The notes under the pieces: generated by a model | What the model was told of the DNA's origin: nothing | Seen by the model: only the letters and a program-made list of their open reading frames with translations | Database searches by the model: none | Origin: Thermoguttaceae bacterium | Lineage (GTDB): Bacteria; Planctomycetota; Planctomycetia; Pirellulales; Thermoguttaceae | DNA length: 64,000 nucleotides | Assembly (NCBI GenBank): GCA_017447745.1 | Contig: JAFSMW010000059.1 | Span: 1 to 64,000 of the forward strand | Direction of reading: 5' to 3' | Shown here: positions 34,369 through 43,733 of the stretch, piece after piece | How the letters are laid out: every line of letters starts with the position of its first letter | How positions within the stretch are numbered: the stretch's first letter is position 1 | Position numbers and translations under genes: made by a program

Positions 34369-34692
34369 TTTACTTTCTCCCAAACGATTTTCAAAAATGG
34401 AATTGTTGTTATTCGTATATTTTATTTGTCTGATGCAAACCATATACTTACGCATTTGTCAGCAACGGACGACAGCACTGTCTCCACTGACAACTCAATT
34501 CTATTATAATATGAATTTTATTTAAATGGAACCCTCTCCGGCAAAATTTCTCAAAAAACCGCTTTTATTCGGACAATTCTTCCGAAAAAGAGAACCTTGA
34601 CGGTTAGGAAACAGGGGTTGAGGCAGTAGGCAGTAGGCAGTAGTATTTAAATTCGCCGCGCAGGCGAATCCCTATTCCCTATTCCCTATTCC
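34369..34692. other. Intergenic stretch with heptamer repeats
   Basis: No gene. 34618-34692 holds GGCAGTA units followed by CCCTATT units, the same 7-bp families as elsewhere, immediately after the uvrB stop. Confidence 0.55.
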
Positions 34693-36657
34693 CTACTGTC
34701 TATTGCCTTTTAGCTCCTCAATTTTATCGCGGAGCATGGCGGCACGTTCGAATTCCAGATTGTCCGCCGCGGCAAGCATTTGCGTCTGGAGTTCCTGAAT
34801 GTACGCCTCGGTCGCTTGCTGATTGGGCATAATCCCGACAGCGGAATTCGACTTGACGTAGGCGTCCGCTTCCGCCTGAATTCCCTTGGAGATCGCTCTT
34901 TGAATGGTCTTGGGCGTGATGTGGTTTTCCTCGTTGTACCGTTCCTGCAAGGCGCGGCGACGTGCGGTTTCCTCGATGGCGCGCTGCATGGCAGGCGTGA
35001 TTTTGTCGCCGTAAAGAATGACTTTCGCGTTGACGTTTCTGGCGGCGCGCCCGATGGTCTGCATTAAAGACGTTTCCGACCGCAAAAAGCCCTCCTTGTC
35101 CGCATCGAGAATGGCAACCAGCGACACCTCCGGCAAGTCTAAGCCCTCTCTAAGCAGGTTGACGCCGACCAGGACGTCAAACGCGCCCTCGCGCAAGTCT
35201 TTTAATAAATCGACGCGTTCGAAGGCGTCCAGCTCGCTGTGAAGCCATTTGCAGCGGATTCCCTTTTTGACGAAGTACGCGGAGACGTCTTCTGCCAGAC
35301 GTTTGGTAAGCGTCGTAACCAGAACGCGCTCTTTCTTTTGGATGCGCTCTTCAACGCGTCGAAGCAGGTCGGGAACCTGATTTTTCGCCGGGCTGACTTC
35401 AATTTCCGGGTCGAGCAGTCCCGTCGGACGAATCACCTGTTCGATAAACGGCGGGCAATGTTCTTCCTCGTACGGTCCAGGCGTGGCAGAAATGAAAATC
35501 GCCTGATTGATTTTCGATTCCCATTCGGCAAACGTCAGCGGACGGTTATCCAGCGCAGACGGAAGGCGGAATCCGTGTTCAATCAACGTCTTTTTTCGAT
35601 TCCGGTCGGCGTTTTGCATGCCGCGAATTTGCGGGATGGTAACGTGCGACTCGTCGACAAAGAGCAGGAAATCGTCCGGGAAGAACGAATAGAGCGTATC
35701 TGGCGGCTCGCCGGGCTGACGGTTACTCAGATGCCGGGAATAGTTCTCGATTCCCGGGCAGTATCCGACCTGTTTAATCATCTCGATGTCGTATCGGGTT
35801 CGGGCGGACAGCCGTTGCATTTCCAGAAGCTTGTCCTGGCTTCTGAGTTCTTCCAGACGCTGATTGAGTTCCGTCCGGATGCGAATGAGCGATTCTTCGA
35901 CTTTCTCTTCCGGAAGGACAAAATGCTTGGCGGGAAAGATAATCAGCGAGTCCATTTTCTGGATGACTTCGCCGGTTGTCGGGTTGATGGCAGACAGAGA
36001 ATCGATTTCGTCGCCCCAAAATTCGATGCGAACGCCGTGTTCTTCGGACGTCGGGAAGACGTCAACGCAATCGCCGCGAACGCGGAATTTCCCGGACGTA
36101 AAGTCGTAGTCGTCGCGTTCGTACTGGACGTCCACCAGCTTGGCAAGCAGCTCGTCTCGTTCCATGCGGTCGCCCTTGTTGACGTACAAAATCATCTTGA
36201 CGTAGTCCGTCGGAGAACCGAGTCCAAAGATGCTCGAAACGCTGGCAACGACAATGACGTCGCGTCGAGAAACCAGAGAACTAGTCGCCGCCAGCCGCAA
36301 ACGGTCAATCTGCTGGTTGACGGCGGCGTCCTTTTCGATGTAAATATCCCGCTGGGGAATGTACGCCTCGGGCTGATAGTAGTCGTAGTAAGAAACGAAA
36401 TACGAAACGGCGTTGTGCGGGAAGAACTCCTTGAATTCGGCAAACAGCTGGGCTGCAAGAGTTTTATTGTGAGAAACGACCAGAGTCGGTCTGTTCATGG
36501 CGGCGATAACGTTCGCCATGGTAAACGTTTTTCCCGAGCCGGTAACGCCCATGAGGGTTTGCATCCTTTCGCCTCGACGCAAACCCTCAATGAGTTTTTC
36601 AATCGCCTGGGGCTGATCCCCCGCAGGCTTAAACGGAGAGACTAACTTAAAATCCAT
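34693..36657 (-). CDS. uvrB: Excinuclease ABC subunit B
   Basis: A 654-residue UvrB, the damage-verifying helicase of nucleotide-excision repair. Walker A MGVTGSGKTFTMANVI, the beta-hairpin YYDYYQPEAYIPQRDIYIEK, the DEAD-like FVDESHVTI, SYFPDDF-type segment and the helicase motif TIGRAARNVN are all present. The C-terminal UVR motif (LEFERAAMLRDKIEEL) that meets UvrC is intact. It is the last gene of a four-gene operon (ompH-like, lpxC, gfo/idh, uvrB), starting 3 bp after the upstream stop. Confidence 0.97.
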   Translation of the reverse strand: MDFKLVSPFKPAGDQPQAIEKLIEGLRRGERMQTLMGVTGSGKTFTMANVIAAMNRPTLVVSHNKTLAAQLFAEFKEFFPHNAVSYFVSYYDYYQPEAYIPQRDIYIEKDAAVNQQIDRLRLAATSSLVSRRDVIVVASVSSIFGLGSPTDYVKMILYVNKGDRMERDELLAKLVDVQYERDDYDFTSGKFRVRGDCVDVFPTSEEHGVRIEFWGDEIDSLSAINPTTGEVIQKMDSLIIFPAKHFVLPEEKVEESLIRIRTELNQRLEELRSQDKLLEMQRLSARTRYDIEMIKQVGYCPGIENYSRHLSNRQPGEPPDTLYSFFPDDFLLFVDESHVTIPQIRGMQNADRNRKKTLIEHGFRLPSALDNRPLTFAEWESKINQAIFISATPGPYEEEHCPPFIEQVIRPTGLLDPEIEVSPAKNQVPDLLRRVEERIQKKERVLVTTLTKRLAEDVSAYFVKKGIRCKWLHSELDAFERVDLLKDLREGAFDVLVGVNLLREGLDLPEVSLVAILDADKEGFLRSETSLMQTIGRAARNVNAKVILYGDKITPAMQRAIEETARRRALQERYNEENHITPKTIQRAISKGIQAEADAYVKSNSAVGIMPNQQATEAYIQELQTQMLAAADNLEFERAAMLRDKIEELKGNRQ

Positions 36658-36660
36658 TGC

Positions 36661-37740
36661 TTAGACCGCTTTGCGGTAATCTTCGATTCTGAACACTTCC
36701 GGCATGGGAGCAAATCGGTTGAGAACCCTCTGATTGCACTTGATGGAATTGAGAATCTTTTCCGCCACGACAACCGCTTCCGCTCCCGCCTGACCGGTAA
36801 CGCGCGGGTCTCGACCGCTGACAATCGAGCGAACAAAGTCGCGCATTTCCAATTCCAAAGCGTCTACAGAAGCGAACGACCGACTCAACTGCGGAAGCAT
36901 TTCTTCCATGAGATTGTTCTGGAAATAGATCAAATCGTCCTTATCCAACCGATTGACGTCAAAATCGCCGCAAAGAACCTGTTCGTCCGGATGAACGCAA
37001 GTCATAACGCGATTGGCAAAGTCGATTTCTGTAAAGCTGTCTTCAGACCAAACTTCCATGCAACGAGTTGGCGTTCGGCTGACGCGCGAGGCTTCCAGAT
37101 CGGCAATGCAGTCGTTTTCAAACAGCAGACGCGCCTGAACGACGTCTTCATGCCCGCTGACAAGGGTTCGACCGATAGCGTCAACCTGAGCAACCGGGCT
37201 ATTGACGAGCGTCAAGACAAGGTCTATATCGTGAATAAGCAGGTCAAGCGTAACGCTGACGTCAACAGAACGGAATGTAAACCCGCTGGTTCTCTTGGAA
37301 TGAATGTATCTGGGCTGATAAATATGCTTTCTGGCTTCCGTAAACGCGGGATTGAATCGCTCAACGTGTCCGACTTGCAGAATCGCGCCGGTTTTATGAG
37401 CTGCATTGAGCAGGTCGTTGGTCTGGTCAGAGGAAATCGCCATCGGCTTTTCCATCAAAGTATGAATTCCGCGAGAAAGAAGCGTAACGCCCAGATTCCG
37501 ATGCAGCAGCGTCGGCGCGGCAACGACGGCGGCGTCGATGTTGTCCAGCAAACCGTCATATAAATCGGCAAAGCCGCGACAATTGAGCTTTCTGCAAGCC
37601 TGAACGCGCTGCGATTCTGACGGATCGACAACGCCTACAAATTCCAGATTTAATTCATTTTCCAGCGCGCGAATCTTCTGTCCGTGAAAAGTTCCAAGTT
37701 TACCGGCGCCGATTACAACTATTCGAATGGGGTTACTCAT
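36661..37740 (-). CDS. Gfo/Idh/MocA-family oxidoreductase
   Basis: A 359-residue NAD(P)-dependent dehydrogenase. The Rossmann loop is VVIGAGKLGTFHGQK (about 9-23), followed by the family's GIHTLMEKPMAIS (EKP, catalytic Lys) and LLIHDIDLVLTLV (HDID, catalytic His). It sits 9 bp after lpxC and 3 bp before uvrB. Linkage to lpxC suggests a sugar-nucleotide substrate for lipid A, for example oxidation of UDP-GlcNAc as in GnnA, but this is inference; the residues do not prove it. Confidence 0.85.
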   Translation of the reverse strand: MSNPIRIVVIGAGKLGTFHGQKIRALENELNLEFVGVVDPSESQRVQACRKLNCRGFADLYDGLLDNIDAAVVAAPTLLHRNLGVTLLSRGIHTLMEKPMAISSDQTNDLLNAAHKTGAILQVGHVERFNPAFTEARKHIYQPRYIHSKRTSGFTFRSVDVSVTLDLLIHDIDLVLTLVNSPVAQVDAIGRTLVSGHEDVVQARLLFENDCIADLEASRVSRTPTRCMEVWSEDSFTEIDFANRVMTCVHPDEQVLCGDFDVNRLDKDDLIYFQNNLMEEMLPQLSRSFASVDALELEMRDFVRSIVSGRDPRVTGQAGAEAVVVAEKILNSIKCNQRVLNRFAPMPEVFRIEDYRKAV

Positions 37741-37749
37741 GGTTCTGTT

Positions 37750-38616
37750 TTATTCCTGGCGGCGTGTGACGCTTTGAAGCAGTTTTTCCAACAATTGACA
37801 GTTCAGCGCATGGCCGCTTCCGACGCCATGAAACCGTCCTGTCCATTCAATTCCTCCGAGATACAAATCGCCGGTGAAATCAAGTACTTTATGTCTGGCG
37901 CACTCGTTGGGAAATCGCAGTTGATTTTCCAGTACGCCCGTCCCTGTAAATACAAGGCAGTTTTGAGGGCTAACGCGCTGGCAAAGCCCGGCTGACTGAA
38001 GAACTTTCGCTTCATCCTGAGTTGCAAACGTTCTGGCGGGAGCGATTTCCTTTTGCAAAACGTCTGGAACAAACTCAGCGCTGAAAACCTGTTTGCCGAT
38101 ATCCGAACAATGCGGATAATCCAGTTCGTAGCAAATCGTTGACGTCAAATCTTCCGGCTTTGGCGGTTCGACTTCCAAATAAGATTTGTCCGTCCCAACG
38201 CGAATGGATTGTGTTACGCGTATTCTTTTTCTCTCTCCGGGCTGTTCAACAGTCCCAACGCTATTGATGGCGTCAACGTATGGCAGCGCTGAACCGTCTA
38301 AAGCAGGAAGTTCCTGCGAGTTGACCCGGACGCAGCAATTGGTTATTCCCGCCGCAAACAGAGCCGCCATGAGATGTTCGACCATATCAACCTGAACAAT
38401 CGTCTTGCCGTCATTCTGGATTCCCAGCGACGTTCGGCGTTCAACCGTCATCCGGTTTTCCAGCCTCGCCGGTATTTTCGGCGCGGAGGGAATGTCGTCT
38501 CGAATAAAGACGACTCCTGTATCGGGATCGGCGGGGGTCAGCGTTACAACAACGTCGTCGCAGCGCCAAAACCCAAAGCCTTCCAGAGAAACCGGTTTAT
38601 TTAACGTTTTCTGCAT
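37750..38616 (-). CDS. lpxC: UDP-3-O-acyl-N-acetylglucosamine deacetylase
   Basis: A 288-residue LpxC, the zinc enzyme for the first committed step of lipid A synthesis. Zinc ligands are in MVEHLMAALFAAGI (His) and ARHKVLDFTGDLYLGG (His, Asp); the general-base region is HGVGSGHALN. The oxyanion-type LPALDGSALPYVDAI is also present. It is in the cytoplasm. The operon with ompH-like and gfo/idh genes links it to the outer membrane. The gene ends 9 bp before gfo/idh. Confidence 0.95.
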   Translation of the reverse strand: MQKTLNKPVSLEGFGFWRCDDVVVTLTPADPDTGVVFIRDDIPSAPKIPARLENRMTVERRTSLGIQNDGKTIVQVDMVEHLMAALFAAGITNCCVRVNSQELPALDGSALPYVDAINSVGTVEQPGERKRIRVTQSIRVGTDKSYLEVEPPKPEDLTSTICYELDYPHCSDIGKQVFSAEFVPDVLQKEIAPARTFATQDEAKVLQSAGLCQRVSPQNCLVFTGTGVLENQLRFPNECARHKVLDFTGDLYLGGIEWTGRFHGVGSGHALNCQLLEKLLQSVTRRQE

Positions 38617-38659
38617 CGAGCGGGAAGTAGGGAAGAATTCCGAATCTTCCCTGTCCTTT

Positions 38660-39310
38660 CTATCGAGAAGTTGTAGGTCGAGCGGAATTGGACTGCGTGG
38701 TCGCAGCAGCGTTAAGCCGAGTCAAAATCTGGTCGGTAACGTTGATAGCTCCGTCATACCAGACAACCTGTCGCGCAGAAACTTCCTGCAGCGTAAGATT
38801 AGCAGCAGGAACTCGCGGATTGTAAACCTGGAATTCGTCAGCGGTGTTGACCTGAATAACGCAAGTCGCGCCAATCTGCTTGGCATAAAAAGCAGCGTGC
38901 TGTTTGATGTATTTGTAAGCATCCTGATAAATCTTGGCTTCCTGTTCATCAGCCTGCTTTCGCAAAATTGCGTCGTCAGTTTTGATATCCTGTTCTTTGC
39001 GGATAATCGAGTTTTCCATTTGAACGTATTCCGGCGTGCCGCGTTTCATGGTCTTGAGAACCTGATAATCTTTTTGAAGTTGTTCTGCGCGGGCTTTGAT
39101 GGGTTCAAACTTTGGTTCAAACTGTTTTTTCAAGTCTTCTTGACGAGCAGCAACGTATTTCCATTCGGTCATAATTTTACCGACGTCAACAACAGCAACG
39201 GACGAACGAACCGGCGTAGGAGCGGTTGCGGCGTTTTGAGCAACACCTGTAAGCGCCAATGCAACTCCAACAGCAAGAACCAGTAGACTGGTAACTACGA
39301 TTTTTTTCAC
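38660..39310 (-). CDS. OmpH/Skp-type periplasmic chaperone
   Basis: A 216-residue exported protein from a GTG at 39310: AAGGAGAG lies 7 bases upstream of this codon, and the peptide VKKIVVTSLLVLAVGVALAL is a signal sequence. The frame continues eight codons further up, with no ribosome site. The mature part has VAVVDVGKIMTEW (OmpH/Skp start strand) and a long coiled coil (about 45-150), as in the trimeric Skp jellyfish that carries unfolded outer-membrane proteins. It ends in a Thr/Ser-rich tail. It is the first gene of the operon with lpxC. Confidence 0.85.
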   Translation of the reverse strand: MKKIVVTSLLVLAVGVALALTGVAQNAATAPTPVRSSVAVVDVGKIMTEWKYVAARQEDLKKQFEPKFEPIKARAEQLQKDYQVLKTMKRGTPEYVQMENSIIRKEQDIKTDDAILRKQADEQEAKIYQDAYKYIKQHAAFYAKQIGATCVIQVNTADEFQVYNPRVPAANLTLQEVSARQVVWYDGAINVTDQILTRLNAAATTQSNSARPTTSR

Positions 39311-39601
39311 TTTCAATCTCTCCTTGTTAGTCAAAGGTCAAGTTCGACCTGACAAAATGGGTGATATAAACTGAATGACTCACAAAGAAACTGTTCTGTA
39401 TTTTGACAAACAGACCGCATTCTCGTCAGAGTTTTGAGAACGGCTGTCAGAACCCGTTTCGAAATTTTTCTCCTGTGGCGTATTGTGCAATATTTTTTCT
39501 TTTGAGTAAATAGCAATTTTATTCCTTTTCAGAAAAATTATTAAAATTTTGAGAAGTTTACATATTTTTTCATTGAGCAAATGAATTTATAAGGATTCGT
39601 C
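39311..39601. other. AT-rich divergent promoter region, no gene
   Basis: The stretch is AT-rich, with poly-T and poly-A tracts at 39440-39570, and separates the ompH operon from the KAS III gene. No clear minus-strand promoter was found by eye. Confidence 0.5.
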
Positions 39602-39630
39602 TTGACGCAACAAGACGATTATTGTACAAT
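39602..39630 (+). promoter_or_regulatory. Promoter of KAS III-like gene
   Basis: TTGACG at 39602-39607 and TACAAT at 39625-39630 with a 17-bp spacer. A leader of about 100 nt follows to the ATG at 39738. Confidence 0.6.
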
Positions 39631-39737
39631 TCAAAAACGTTTTAAACAGGGAATTTTAAGAGAACCAGAGAACGGCGTTGTCTGCAATAGCGTTCATGGT
39701 TCATTGAATTAAATAATAGACATAATCCAGCAGATTT

Positions 39738-40745
39738 ATGAAATACGCCCAAATTGGTCCCATATCGTCCTATTTGCCATCGACGGTTTTAACCAACGAC
39801 CAACTCAGAGAACAGTATCCTCAGTGGAATATAGACGCCATTGAAGAAAAAACCGGCATTTACGCTCGTCACATTGCAGGAAAAGACGAATTCGTTTCCG
39901 ATATGGCTGTCGCGTGCGCTGAAAAGCTGTTTTCAGAACATAACATCGACAAAAACAGCGTTGATTATCTTCTGCTTTGCACTCAAACGCCAGATTATAA
40001 CCTTCCAACAACGGCGTGCATCGTTCAGGACAGATTGGGACTTCCGAAAAGAATCGGGGCGCTGGATTTCAATCTCGGCTGTTCCGGTTACGTTGTCGGG
40101 TTGTCGTTGGCTCAAGGGCTGATTGCTGGTGGAATTGCCACTCGAATTCTGCTTATTACATCAGAATGTTACACAAAGTATATTGATGAAGAAGACCGTT
40201 CTTTAAGAACGATTTTTGGCGACGGCGCCGCCGCAACTTTAATAGAAGCCGGCGACGAACCGTCCGTCGGTCCGTTCGTGTTCAGCTGTGACGGAAGCGG
40301 CGCAGACCTGCTTGTAGCCCTCGATTCCGGTGCCCGCCGCGGAGAGCAGTGTCTCAAGCCGAAAGGACGAAAACGATGGAAAAGTCAGCTCTTTATGAAC
40401 GGTCCGGAACTGATTACCTTCGCCGCTGACAACATTCCCGGTCTGACGCGCGATTTATTGACAAAATCCGGCGTCGTCCCGGAAGAAATCGACTACTATC
40501 TGCTTCATCAGGCAACGCTCAAAATGATTGAAGACGTCTCATTTTTGATGTCGTGGTCCATGGAAAAAGTTCCACTGTACATGCGCGATATTGGAAACAC
40601 AGTTTCCTGTACAATTCCACTGCTGATTGAACACATGCGAAACAACGATACCATGACCCCTGGCAAACAAAGCCTGCTGGTTGGATTCGGAGTTGGGCTT
40701 TCGGCTTCAATGTGCGTTTGGAAAGAAACGTTCAAAAACGAATAA
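39738..40745 (+). CDS. 3-oxoacyl-ACP synthase III family protein
   Basis: A 335-residue thiolase-fold enzyme. The triad is visible: Cys in LDFNLGCSGYVVGLSLAQ (near 115), His in YYLLHQATLKM (near 255) and Asn in IGNTVSCTIPLL (near 285). KAS III enzymes start fatty-acid chains from acetyl-CoA. This one belongs to the broader FabH-like group that also works in hydrocarbon, pigment or secondary pathways, and no other fatty-acid gene is near. The LptF/G-like gene follows after only 6-78 bp depending on its start. Confidence 0.85.
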   Translation: MKYAQIGPISSYLPSTVLTNDQLREQYPQWNIDAIEEKTGIYARHIAGKDEFVSDMAVACAEKLFSEHNIDKNSVDYLLLCTQTPDYNLPTTACIVQDRLGLPKRIGALDFNLGCSGYVVGLSLAQGLIAGGIATRILLITSECYTKYIDEEDRSLRTIFGDGAAATLIEAGDEPSVGPFVFSCDGSGADLLVALDSGARRGEQCLKPKGRKRWKSQLFMNGPELITFAADNIPGLTRDLLTKSGVVPEEIDYYLLHQATLKMIEDVSFLMSWSMEKVPLYMRDIGNTVSCTIPLLIEHMRNNDTMTPGKQSLLVGFGVGLSASMCVWKETFKNE

Positions 40746-40823
40746 GACGTTTTGGGCGGTTCGATTTCGATTGGCGAGTCGTCCGAAATTCCTGTTATAT
40801 CAAACATATCTTCAACAATAATC

Positions 40824-42014
40824 ATGGGCATTGGCATTCTCGCTCGAAGAACCTTGAGCGACTTTATTCTTTTCGCTTCAGAGATTTTCCTCGGGCTTCT
40901 TATTGTAGGACTCCCCTCTCTGGTTTTACAACGTCTGTTGGTTTATCACATTCCATACACTTATATTCCGCATCTGATTTTTTATATATTTCCGGAATGC
41001 CTACAGATGTTATTGCCCTTGTCTTTGATGGGCGGCTCAGTAATTACGTTTGCCCGAATGGGGGCTGAAAACGAAATCATGATTTTAAAAGCCTCCGGGA
41101 TTCAACCTGTCTGGCTGATTTGTCCTTTGCTGGCGTTATCGTTTATATTGAGTTTTGGGGCGTGGTATATCAATGACATTTCCGCTATCAGCCGTGAACG
41201 CGGAATTAGAAACGTTTTGCTCAACGGTGCTGAAGACATCGTCAAAGGAATATTGAAATCAACCGGAGAAATCAACACTCCACAGTTGAGAATTAAAGCC
41301 GACTCTGTCGACAAAGATTACCTCTACGGCGTTTCTGTCCATTACATGCCGTCTCCGACTGCTACGCCGATAGATATCGAAGCCCAAAGAGCGCGAATTC
41401 AAACTGATAAATTGCAATGGGAATTTATTATTGAACTGGCTGACTGCAGGATTCGGGAAGGAAATGCGCAAATTGTTACTCATCGAAAAGTAGACCACTA
41501 TTCTATTCCAATTAGCGCATTTTTAACGCAAGACGCCGCCTCCAATATAACCAATGCGCCGATGGGTCAAATGTTTAAAGAGTTAGCCGTTCTGAACGAT
41601 AAAATAAAAGAAACGCAAGATCAGATTGCCGGCGACGCCGCGGCTATTCTCCTGACGGGAGAATACAGTCAGTACGATTCCGAATCCATGAAACGCTGCC
41701 ATAAAGATCTGAAAGATTATTCCAACACATATCGAAAGGCCATCATCGAACCGTACAGACGTTTTACGATGGGATTTGCCTGTTTGTGCCTCGTAATCCT
41801 TAGCGCGCCGCTGGCTATTTACTACAGTAAAATCGGCATTTATTATAATGTATTCTTTAGCGCCGCCCCAACAATATCCCTGTTTGCAATTCTATTTGTC
41901 ATAGGGCTAAACCTTGGAAAACAGGGCGCTGTCCCTCCTTGGACAATCTGTCTGGCAGACATTGTTCCATTTGTCCTCGGCGTTATTATGATAAAATACG
42001 TCTCAAATAAATAA
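40824..42014 (+). CDS. LptF/LptG family lipopolysaccharide export permease
   Basis: From the ATG at 40824 a 396-residue inner-membrane protein with two N-terminal helices (ILARRTLSDFILFASEIF is the family start), a periplasmic beta region (about 130-300) and further helices at the end. The cytoplasmic coupling region GGSVITFARMGAENEIMILK is diagnostic. With LptB and LptC it would pull lipopolysaccharide out of the membrane. A TTG at 40752 opens the frame 24 codons earlier; the ATG fits the family better. Only one of the usual two permeases is in the window. It runs convergently into the YfbK-like gene. Confidence 0.85.
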   Translation: MGIGILARRTLSDFILFASEIFLGLLIVGLPSLVLQRLLVYHIPYTYIPHLIFYIFPECLQMLLPLSLMGGSVITFARMGAENEIMILKASGIQPVWLICPLLALSFILSFGAWYINDISAISRERGIRNVLLNGAEDIVKGILKSTGEINTPQLRIKADSVDKDYLYGVSVHYMPSPTATPIDIEAQRARIQTDKLQWEFIIELADCRIREGNAQIVTHRKVDHYSIPISAFLTQDAASNITNAPMGQMFKELAVLNDKIKETQDQIAGDAAAILLTGEYSQYDSESMKRCHKDLKDYSNTYRKAIIEPYRRFTMGFACLCLVILSAPLAIYYSKIGIYYNVFFSAAPTISLFAILFVIGLNLGKQGAVPPWTICLADIVPFVLGVIMIKYVSNK

Positions 42015-42038
42015 AATCGTCTACCAAAACAACGTTTA

Positions 42039-43640
42039 CTATTCGGTTTTCGACTGAGCAGCTTCTGGCTTCGGAACGTTGCTGCGGTTGAGCGGCGTTC
42101 CCTTGATTTGACGAACCTGTTCGACAAATTCTTTTCTTTGCGGATCGTCTCCTTCGGCGTTTTGAGCCAACTGCAAAACCGCGTCAAGCGATCCATTTCC
42201 GGAATACTCGCTCTTTTGAAGTATTTGAGCAAAGAGCGCAACAGCGGCGGCAAACTGAAAATCGGGGTTGGCGCCGTTGTCTTTCAACAACTCTGCAGAC
42301 GGTAAATCAACGTTATGAGTTTCCGTTTGAAGCTCAGCATTCGCATCCGGGCGCTCTGCATTCGCATCCGGTTTACGGTACTTGATTGAAGCGACAAAAA
42401 GAGCGCTATTCGGTTTAACTTCAGGATTTGACAAAACAGAATCGTCCGTCAAAGCCAGTTCGTACAGAGCTACAACTTCTGTATTGGCGGCAATCTGAGC
42501 CGATTCCACGGGAGTATATGGCGTCGAGTCTTCATCCGTCAAGCGTTTTTCACATCCGATTAAACGATACGCCTTGACCTGTTCTGGACTAAACGTAATT
42601 TCAATTGAAGCGTCCTTGGCAACAACGTTCCCTTCAGAACCACTTTGAGAACGAACGTCGATTACAGCCAACAACAGCCCGGGCGTCCAAGGGTGAACTC
42701 CAATCAAGGCAGAAACGGAAAACGCTGAATTGGTCGTTTGAGACCGATTAAACGAATAACGAAAATGGTTTACATATTGCCCTGCCCTAACCGTCTGACT
42801 TGAAGGTAAAGAACCGGAATCCTTTAAGCTTTGCTGAAGAATTTTCCATGACGCCGTTTCAGGAACCAGTCCAAAACTGGACTTCGGCGCATCGGTAACG
42901 AATTCAACCGGATTCTCAATAATTAATTTGTCGGAAAAAACAGCGCGGACCCCAATTGCAGAGCCGGAGTTGTTCTGCTGCGGTTTATAAATTTTAGCTT
43001 GCCAACCGTCCGGATCGTGCAAATCGAAATAAGCCTTTATACGTTCTGTTTTATTGACCGCTTCCTGTGGAAAGAGGGCAATTATGTCAGTTTCCTGAGC
43101 ATTCGGCTGATCGCTGCACTGTCCCAACTGTTCGACCTGCTGCGAAGTCAGACCATATTCCTCCCATGTCTTGTCAATAGACGGTTGTAGATTCGAGACG
43201 TCTGTCGGAGCAAACGATACTTGAAGATCGCGATCGTTATCGCGTTCATTCGTCTGCGAAGACAAGTTTGAGGACGAATCGCCCGGCGTGAGAACCTGGT
43301 CGATCCCGGGATGGCAAAAAACGTAAATTCCCAGCCCAATGACCAAAGCAATAACGGCTTGCCATATAAACGTCAGCCATTTATTGTCTGTTTTGAGAAC
43401 CGATTTTTTCGAATCGTCTTTCGAAACGCCTTCCAACGGTTGTTCCGTTTTTTGTGAAGAACAATTCAGACTTTCTTCTGGCAACGCCAATTTGAGCAAC
43501 TCGATAGTTTGACGCATCTGCTCAACGTTCTTTGCCAGCGTTGGACTGGAACGAAGAGCCTGCTCAATGATCTCAACCTCGGCGGGGTCAAGCTCTCCGA
43601 GAAGATAAGCGGTTATTCGTGGATCGTTTAGTTTAATCAT
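42039..43640 (-). CDS. YfbK-like protein without vWA domain, fused to anti-sigma part
   Basis: A 533-residue membrane protein. Residues 1-60 (MIKLNDPRITAYLLGELDPA) look like an anti-sigma N-terminus; one helix (about 90-108) follows. The rest matches YfbK, von Willebrand factor proteins: AGQYVNHFRYSFNRSQ, then VHPWTPGLLLAVIDVRSQ, then VAKDASIEITFSPEQVKAYR, a DUF3520-like C-terminal part. Between the second and third of these, where relatives carry a metal-binding vWA domain of about 170 residues, only about ten residues remain. The rest continues in frame, so the product is shortened but not broken. The ECF sigma gene lies upstream on the same strand. Both likely act as a sigma/anti-sigma pair. 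Confidence 0.78.
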   Translation of the reverse strand: MIKLNDPRITAYLLGELDPAEVEIIEQALRSSPTLAKNVEQMRQTIELLKLALPEESLNCSSQKTEQPLEGVSKDDSKKSVLKTDNKWLTFIWQAVIALVIGLGIYVFCHPGIDQVLTPGDSSSNLSSQTNERDNDRDLQVSFAPTDVSNLQPSIDKTWEEYGLTSQQVEQLGQCSDQPNAQETDIIALFPQEAVNKTERIKAYFDLHDPDGWQAKIYKPQQNNSGSAIGVRAVFSDKLIIENPVEFVTDAPKSSFGLVPETASWKILQQSLKDSGSLPSSQTVRAGQYVNHFRYSFNRSQTTNSAFSVSALIGVHPWTPGLLLAVIDVRSQSGSEGNVVAKDASIEITFSPEQVKAYRLIGCEKRLTDEDSTPYTPVESAQIAANTEVVALYELALTDDSVLSNPEVKPNSALFVASIKYRKPDANAERPDANAELQTETHNVDLPSAELLKDNGANPDFQFAAAVALFAQILQKSEYSGNGSLDAVLQLAQNAEGDDPQRKEFVEQVRQIKGTPLNRSNVPKPEAAQSKTE

Positions 43641-43674
43641 GGCTTAAGCCTTTATCGTTAGGAATGAGGAGTTG

Positions 43675-43733
43675 GAAGACAGTAGGCAGTAGGCAGTAGG
43701 GAAATCTTAACTACTGCCTATTGCCTAATGCCT
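43675..43733. repeat. Heptamer repeats between sigma and YfbK-like genes
   Basis: GGCAGTA units (43684-43700) and TACTGCC/TATTGCC units (43711-43733) in opposite direction. Confidence 0.7.
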
